NCBI GenBank assembly: GCA_023393235.1
Contig: JAEWMH010000089.1
Location: 1-9,196 of the forward strand
Source: Bacillota bacterium
GTDB taxonomy: Bacteria > Bacillota > Bacilli > Paenibacillales > NBRC-103111
Reading direction: 5' to 3'
DNA length: 9,196 bases
Every line of letters begins with the position of its first letter. The stretch's first letter is position 1. The position numbers were made by a program, and so were the translations under genes. The notes under the pieces were generated by a model. It had not been told where the DNA came from and did not search any database. It saw nothing but the letters and a program-made list of their open reading frames with translations. This document shows, in pieces, positions 5,470 through 9,196 of this stretch.

Positions 5470-5934
5470 TCATGCCCCTTTTTTGCGCAAATCCACTTCA
5501 ACCCGGAGAGGACCGATGATCGTCTCCAGCGGCAGGGAAATCACTTTATCGGAAGGACGCTCCTCCACTTCCTCGATCAGTTGGAGAGTAGGCGGAAGAA
5601 TGTCGCAGGTATAATTGCTTTCGAACAAGCTGGTCATGGCGTTGCCGCTGATGATATTGACGATTTCGCTGAGAGCGGAGGCGACAAAATCATCCACCAC
5701 CTCCATTTCCATGCCGGACATGATGCGTACCATCTCCAGTGTCATGCTTTCGGGAAAATTATATTGGATAGTGCCCTCCAGATCGCCAACAATGCCGATA
5801 CTGACACACGCTTTTTTATTGGCCAGACCGTCCAGCTTCAGTTGGTCCGCTCCGCGCTGGACCTCCAGATCCAGCATCAGCCGGAACACTTCCCGGGTTG
5901 CCACATAGAAGGGATTCGCAAGCTCAGGATTCAT
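5470..5934 (-). CDS. cheX: CheX-family CheY-phosphate phosphatase
   Basis: A 154-residue protein with the CheX fold pattern. The active-site ExxN is E90-N93 in SALSEIVNIISGNAMTSL, equivalent to the catalytic Glu and Asn pair of CheX and CheC. The preceding block VSIGIVGDLEGTIQYNFPE (44-62) and the ending LPLETIIGPLRVEVDLRK are typical. CheX dephosphorylates CheY-P, ending a flagellar motor signal, in the cytoplasm as a dimer. Length is normal for the family. Its ATG overlaps the end of the hemerythrin gene by 11 bases, and AAAGGGGA precedes it, so the two are translationally coupled; a terminator follows. Other members act on response regulators outside chemotaxis, so its partner here is not certain. 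Confidence 0.87.
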   Translation of the reverse strand: MNPELANPFYVATREVFRLMLDLEVQRGADQLKLDGLANKKACVSIGIVGDLEGTIQYNFPESMTLEMVRIMSGMEMEVVDDFVASALSEIVNIISGNAMTSLFESNYTCDILPPTLQLIEEVEERPSDKVISLPLETIIGPLRVEVDLRKKGA

Positions 5935-6355
5935 ATGCGGGATCCCCTTTCAGGCGTTCCAGATAGTCGGCAATCTTCTGGTCGGAGGCGGCCACATGAT
6001 TAATCAGCCACGCCAGCAGCTTACCGGCGAACTTCTGAACCAACGGCTCCTGATAGCCCTGCTCCTCAAACAGTCTGACGAATTCCGCCACCTCAGCTGT
6101 AAATTGGGCATGCATCTTGCAGTGGCCGGCGCAATCCGGGTAACAAACCTCCCGCTGGTACTGCTCCTCATCACGGAAATGCTGCACCACGTACAGCTTC
6201 ATAAACTCCAGGGTTTCCTTAACCTTCTCCACCTTGGCATCCCAATCGTCCTTGGATCGGAGCACCAGCAAAAAGCTCTCAACACGCTTAAACAATTCGA
6301 GGTGCTGTTCATCGATCAGTTCCACACCGATCTTGTATTTTTCTTTCCACATCAT
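5924..6355 (-). CDS. bacteriohemerythrin
   Basis: A 143-residue single-domain hemerythrin, a four-helix bundle with a non-heme diiron site that binds O2 reversibly. All seven iron ligands can be placed: H18 (IDEQHLELF), H59 and E63 (QHFRDEE), H78 and H82 (GHCKMH), H120 and D125 (NHVAASD). Length is normal. Unusual are three cysteines, C71, C75 and C79, spaced four residues apart beside the H78/H82 ligands, where the usual sequence has YPG and no cysteine. Start is the first of two ATGs (6355), with AAAGGAG upstream. It is the first gene of a coupled pair with cheX, which suggests oxygen delivery or sensing linked to a motility response. No membrane segment, so cytosolic. Confidence 0.93.
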   Translation of the reverse strand: MMWKEKYKIGVELIDEQHLELFKRVESFLLVLRSKDDWDAKVEKVKETLEFMKLYVVQHFRDEEQYQREVCYPDCAGHCKMHAQFTAEVAEFVRLFEEQGYQEPLVQKFAGKLLAWLINHVAASDQKIADYLERLKGDPAYES

Positions 6356-6412
6356 CGAACCCGAACAGCTCCTTTCACACGATGGTTATACCTCCACCGT
6401 CATACTACAATA

Positions 6413-6418
6413 ATTATA
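6413..6418 (-). promoter_or_regulatory. -10 box of the hemerythrin-cheX operon
   Basis: A perfect TATAAT on the minus strand, about 58 bases upstream of the hemerythrin start codon, in the 109-base AT-rich gap behind padR. The hexamer at -35 distance matches TTGACA at only about 3 of 6. No Crp/Fnr-type palindrome is found at the position used by the other two promoters. A TATAAC at about 6387-6392 is an alternative. Confidence 0.45.
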
Positions 6419-6464
6419 TGACAGATTTCAGCATCATTCTATTTTAATTTTCATTAAATTTACA

Positions 6465-6992
6465 TCATTTTTTATGCAAAAAACGCTCCTTCAGCTTCAG
6501 GAAAAACTCCTGCTCCGCCTGCATCTGCAGCCTGGAATATTCGTGCATGATAGGGGACATGGGCAAAAACCGGTTATCCTCCAAACTGTGGACCAGCCCG
6601 TCCAGATGGGCCAAGTTTTCCTCGATAAACCGGAGACGGCCTATAATCACGTGCTCCCGGGTTTCCGGCTCCAGCAGGTCAAAAAATGCCAGCCGGTTAA
6701 AGATTTCATCCTGGTTACGGGCGTATTCCGGGGGAAATTCATTGAGCAGGCTGTGGAAAATTTCCTTCCCCATGTCTGTAATGGAGTATATATGCCTGTT
6801 GGGCCGGTTCTCCTGCAGCTCCAATTGTTTGGTGATGGCTCCCATTTCCTCGAACCGCTTGAGGGTGGGATACAAATAATTATTATTGATGGTGTTGGAT
6901 TTGCCCAATAAAAAGGCCACATTTTTCTTGATCTCATAGCCATGCTTGGGGCTGTGCATCAATTGGGACAAAATGAGAATGTCGATATACAT
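6465..6992 (-). CDS. PadR-family transcriptional regulator
   Basis: A 175-residue regulator with an N-terminal winged helix-turn-helix (about 1-80). Diagnostic blocks are MHSPKHGYEIKK (12-23), NNYLYPTLKRFEEMGAI (37-53) and NRHIYSITDMGKEIF (65-79, the wing). The remaining residues, about 85-175, are mostly helical and would form the dimerisation domain of the PadR-s2/Vir-like type. PadR proteins usually repress stress or detoxification genes and release DNA on binding an aromatic or toxic ligand; the ligand here cannot be told. It lies between the flavoprotein gene and the hemerythrin pair on the same strand, so either could be its target. Start ATG 6992, with a modest AGGA about 12 bases upstream. 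A terminator separates it from the flavoprotein gene, so it has its own promoter. Confidence 0.9.
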   Translation of the reverse strand: MYIDILILSQLMHSPKHGYEIKKNVAFLLGKSNTINNNYLYPTLKRFEEMGAITKQLELQENRPNRHIYSITDMGKEIFHSLLNEFPPEYARNQDEIFNRLAFFDLLEPETREHVIIGRLRFIEENLAHLDGLVHSLEDNRFLPMSPIMHEYSRLQMQAEQEFFLKLKERFLHKK

Positions 6993-7040
6993 TGGTTTCC
7001 CGCTTCCTGTGTCCGGTTCGCCTCCGGGTTTTTACTTCCC

Positions 7041-7046
7041 AGTATA
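7041..7046 (-). promoter_or_regulatory. possible -10 box of the padR-family gene
   Basis: TATACT (5 of 6) on the minus strand, preceded directly by TTTTG. A weak -35 only. It lies just downstream of the terminator of the flavoprotein gene and about 50 bases before the PadR start, leaving a GC-rich leader. Confidence 0.35.
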
Positions 7047-7063
7047 CAAAATCCGCCATCGAA

Positions 7064-7109
7064 GCAAAAGAGGCTGCCCGGCAGGAGCAACCTCCCTACC
7101 AGGCAGCCT
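7064..7109 (-). terminator. intrinsic terminator of the flavoprotein gene
   Basis: AGGCTGCC (7071-7078) and GGCAGCCT (7102-7109) are perfect complements. Pairing continues inward past one mismatch (CGG with CC-side bases), with a further GGAG/CTCC pairing near the loop. On the minus strand the stem is followed by CTTTTG. It starts 13 bases after the TAA at 7123-7125. Confidence 0.65.
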
Positions 7110-7122
7110 GCAGCCCGATCCG

Positions 7123-9060
7123 TTAAATCAGCTGAGCCACTTCCGCTCCTTCATAAATCGCCTCCAGCGCCTTGCGGGGCTTCAGGGCATCACCAATCAC
7201 ATGGTATGGAATGCCCGAAGCCTGTACGACCGCCGCCAGTTCATTCCGGGACCTGGACCCGGTAGCCAATACAACGGTATCCATATGCTCAAGCTTAAAC
7301 TGCGAACCTTCCTTCTCCAGCGTGATTTCCCCTTCCCCGATGGACACACAGCGGGTGTTCACATAAACAGGGATTTCATGACGGGCAATAAAATCAAGCG
7401 CAAAAATTTTGCGAGTATGCACCAGCTCCTTGGCCACCTCATCCTGCATCTCCACGATGACCACCTCCTTGCCCTGGGACACCAACAGCTCCGCCACCTC
7501 AATGCCGACCAGGCCCCCCCCGATAATGGCCGTGCGGCAGCCTGGTTCAACCTCCTTGCGCAGAACAGCATGGGCGGTTACCACATGCCCGCTTTCCACT
7601 CCGGGAATGTTGGGCACGAAGGGCTCCGAGCCGGTTGCGATGATAATTTCATCCGGACGAAGAGCCTCGATGAGGCTTGAAGTAACAGGCGTATGGAGGC
7701 GCACCTCCACCCCGCTCCGAACCACAGTCCGGCCCATTTGGAGGGCGGATTCCGCCATTTCACCCTTGGAGGGGGATTGCCCTGCCAGAAACAGTTGGCC
7801 GCCCAAAGAGGCGGAGCTTTCACACAAGACAACCTGATGCCCCCGGTTTTGCAGATGGAGGGCTGCGGTCATTCCTGCTGCGCCGCCTCCTGCCACCAGA
7901 ACCTTCTTGGGGTTTTGCGTCGGCTTGTCATCGAAGCGGTCCTCCCGTCCTGTAACCGGATTGCGCAAGCATACCGGCCCGTTATGCCCGGCAAGCTCCC
8001 GGTCGGGACGCTGTCCGCCGACACAGGACTGATTGCAGCCGATGCACTTGATGATTTCGTCCACACGTCCCTCTTCCGCCTTGATGCAGAACTCGGGATC
8101 TGCGATTAGAGTACGTCCCAGGGCCACAAAATCCGCCTGGCCTTCAGCGATGATCCGCTCTGCCACTGCGGGGTCGTTGATCCGCCCCACCACCATAACC
8201 GGGATACGGAGCAGCTTTTTAAGCCGGGCCGTGTAACCTGCATTAAATCCGGGAGCCACCTCTAAGGGGGCAATGGTTTTGTGAACAGTCTCAAACAGAC
8301 CGCTGGTCACGTGCAGAACATCGGCTCCAGCCGCCTCCAGAATCGGGGCAATCTCCATAAAATCTTCAGGAACCAATCCGCCGGGTACAAATTCCTCGAT
8401 AGTCAGCCGGTAGGAAACCGGGAAATCCGCGCCTGCATGCCGTTTGATGCTCTGGATGACCTCCGTGCAGAAGCGTGTTCTCTTTACCAGGTCTCCACCG
8501 TATTCATCCTCACGTTTGTTGCTGTAAGGACTCATGAACTGATTCAATAGATACCCGCTTGCGCCGTGCAGCTCCACCATATCAAAGCCGGCCTGTTTGG
8601 CCCGTAGCGCCGCGGCTCCGAAGGCTTCAACAATCTCCTGAATGACCGCATGATCCATTTCTACGGGCATTTCACGGTAAGCCACATTGGGAATAGCAGA
8701 GGGGGCGATCAATGGCAGACCAGTAATCTGGCTGGAGGTCTGCCGACCTGCATGCCACAGCTGAGTGCTGATTTTGCCTCCTGCGGCGTGAACAGCGTCG
8801 GTCAACCGTTTCATGCCGGGAATGAAACGGTCCTCGTAGATGGAAGGGATAGACGGATTCCGTGTAGTCGGATGCACAGCCGTATATTCGATGGTATTCA
8901 TGCCAACGCCGCCCTTGGCCCGGGCTACATGGTACCGGATGAATTCCTCTGTAATCATCTCATTGTCCGCCATACCGGAGCCCATAGGGGCAAGCACAAA
9001 ACGGTTTTTCAAGGTCAGCTGCCCGATTGCGCCCGGGGTAAATGCATGTTTGAACTCCAT
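7123..9060 (-). CDS. old yellow enzyme / 2,4-dienoyl-CoA reductase-type Fe-S flavoprotein
   Basis: A 645-residue NAD(P)H-dependent flavoenzyme of the FadH / enoate reductase / BaiCD / trimethylamine dehydrogenase group. An FMN TIM-barrel (about 1-330) carries LAPMGSGM (23-30), TQLWHAGRQ (99-107) and the active-site block ELHGASGYLLNQFMSPYSNKRE with H165 and Y170. A 4Fe-4S site follows: C339, C342, C346 (CIGCNQSC) and C364 (GPVCLRNP). The C-terminal half has two dinucleotide motifs, GGGAAG (391-396, FAD) and GGGLVG (514-519, NAD(P)H). Electrons should pass NAD(P)H-FAD-FeS-FMN to an activated C=C substrate, which I cannot identify; no acyl-CoA genes are adjacent. I chose ATG 9060 because GGAGGA (9068-9073) lies 7 bases upstream, whereas an in-frame ATG at 9075 would place that site inside the gene. 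It has its own terminator and a Crp/Fnr-type promoter. Confidence 0.93.
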   Translation of the reverse strand: MEFKHAFTPGAIGQLTLKNRFVLAPMGSGMADNEMITEEFIRYHVARAKGGVGMNTIEYTAVHPTTRNPSIPSIYEDRFIPGMKRLTDAVHAAGGKISTQLWHAGRQTSSQITGLPLIAPSAIPNVAYREMPVEMDHAVIQEIVEAFGAAALRAKQAGFDMVELHGASGYLLNQFMSPYSNKREDEYGGDLVKRTRFCTEVIQSIKRHAGADFPVSYRLTIEEFVPGGLVPEDFMEIAPILEAAGADVLHVTSGLFETVHKTIAPLEVAPGFNAGYTARLKKLLRIPVMVVGRINDPAVAERIIAEGQADFVALGRTLIADPEFCIKAEEGRVDEIIKCIGCNQSCVGGQRPDRELAGHNGPVCLRNPVTGREDRFDDKPTQNPKKVLVAGGGAAGMTAALHLQNRGHQVVLCESSASLGGQLFLAGQSPSKGEMAESALQMGRTVVRSGVEVRLHTPVTSSLIEALRPDEIIIATGSEPFVPNIPGVESGHVVTAHAVLRKEVEPGCRTAIIGGGLVGIEVAELLVSQGKEVVIVEMQDEVAKELVHTRKIFALDFIARHEIPVYVNTRCVSIGEGEITLEKEGSQFKLEHMDTVVLATGSRSRNELAAVVQASGIPYHVIGDALKPRKALEAIYEGAEVAQLI

Positions 9061-9088
9061 CATCCATTCCTCCATATTTATGTTATTT

Positions 9089-9100
9089 ATACCTAGGTAT
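9089..9100. repeat. 12-base palindrome ATACCTAGGTAT in the flavoprotein leader
   Basis: A perfect palindrome located in the first part of the predicted transcript, between the start near 9109 and the ribosome binding site. A near-copy of one arm, AACCTATGTT, lies at about 9105-9114. It could be a repressor operator, for example for a MarR- or PadR-type regulator, but no owner can be assigned. Confidence 0.35.
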
Positions 9101-9115
9101 TTTTAACCTATGTTC

Positions 9116-9121
9116 ATATTA
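9116..9121 (-). promoter_or_regulatory. -10 box of the flavoprotein promoter
   Basis: TAATAT on the minus strand (4 of 6), with predicted start near 9109 and a leader of about 49 bases. The -35 position (CTTTCT) does not match consensus, as expected if an activator at 9143-9158 recruits RNA polymerase. TATAAA at about 9086-9091 is a rival -10 but has no -35 and no matching activator spacing. Confidence 0.45.
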
Positions 9122-9142
9122 CCGCGATTTCACTTTTGAGAA

Positions 9143-9158
9143 AGTGATAATTTTCACA
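9143..9158. promoter_or_regulatory. Crp/Fnr-type operator upstream of the flavoprotein gene
   Basis: On the minus strand TGTGAAAATTATCACT matches TGTGA-N6-TCACA at 9 of 10 defined bases. There are 21 bases between its end and the -10 at 9116-9121, exactly as for the site at 4229-4244 and its -10. The centre lies about 41.5 bases before the predicted start, the class II activator position. A small hairpin (TCACTTT/AAAGTGA, 9130-9147) overlaps it. Confidence 0.58.
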
Positions 9159-9196
9159 TGTTTGGGTTTTAGATTGGTTTTGCTTCTGTATTGGTT

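Noticed and set aside
5374..6003. Plus-strand open frame of 209 codons opposite cheX and hemerythrin
   Set aside because: Antisense shadow; it reads through the cheX terminator and has no start signals or family resemblance.
6979..6992. ATGT-N6-ACAT at the PadR start codon as an autoregulatory PadR box
   Set aside because: Known PadR sites have ATGT and ACAT with wider spacing, and the match lies in coding sequence; short enough to be chance.
6946..7680. Plus-strand open frame of 244 codons opposite the flavoprotein and PadR genes
   Set aside because: It crosses a terminator and two real genes in antisense, with no motif.
1..9196. Mobile element, prophage, toxin-antitoxin, defence island or CRISPR
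   Set aside because: No transposase, integrase, att repeats, regularly spaced repeats or defence genes are visible; the tRNA repeats are explained by duplicated tRNA-Lys.

Overview
The window is a stretch of ordinary-looking chromosome from a low-to-moderate GC Gram-positive bacterium, most likely a member of the Bacillales such as Paenibacillus. This rests on strong AGGAGG-type ribosome binding sites, sigma-A promoters, a Bacillus-type LexA/DinR box, a fused MsrA-MsrB without zinc cysteines, a CheX-type chemotaxis phosphatase and a PadR regulator. The genus is an inference. No mobile element, phage gene or CRISPR array is visible.

Layout. Positions 1-149 hold two tandem tRNA-Lys(CUU) genes on the minus strand, the distal one cut by the window edge, driven by a near-consensus promoter at 198-226. 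Divergent from them, a plus-strand two-gene operon (336-2488) encodes a radical SAM protein with a C-terminal helix-hairpin-helix and its obligate partner of the DUF4130 / TIGR03915 type. This pair is predicted, but to my knowledge not shown, to act in DNA modification or repair. Its promoter carries a LexA-type palindrome between the -35 and -10, which ties the operon to the SOS response. The operon ends in an intrinsic terminator that runs into the end of the next, convergent gene.

Everything from 2501 to the end lies on the minus strand: a six-helix membrane protein (2501-3007), an orphan radical SAM enzyme with extra C-terminal cysteines (3165-4118), MsrAB (4309-5277), a translationally coupled hemerythrin and CheX pair (5470-6355), a PadR-family regulator (6465-6992), and a 645-residue old-yellow-enzyme type flavoprotein with an Fe-S cluster (7123-9060).

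How the genes relate. The minus-strand block has a redox and oxygen theme: two Fe-S enzymes, a methionine sulfoxide repair enzyme and an O2-binding hemerythrin coupled to a chemotaxis phosphatase. The two Fe-S enzyme genes each have a Crp/Fnr-type palindrome (TGTGA-N6-TCACA-like) placed the same number of bases from a -10 box, centred near -41.5, and neither has a good -35. This suggests both are activated by an Fnr-like regulator at low oxygen. The most interesting candidates are the SOS-controlled radical SAM / DUF4130 cassette and these paired Fnr-type promoters. No intergenic stretch exceeds 300 bases.
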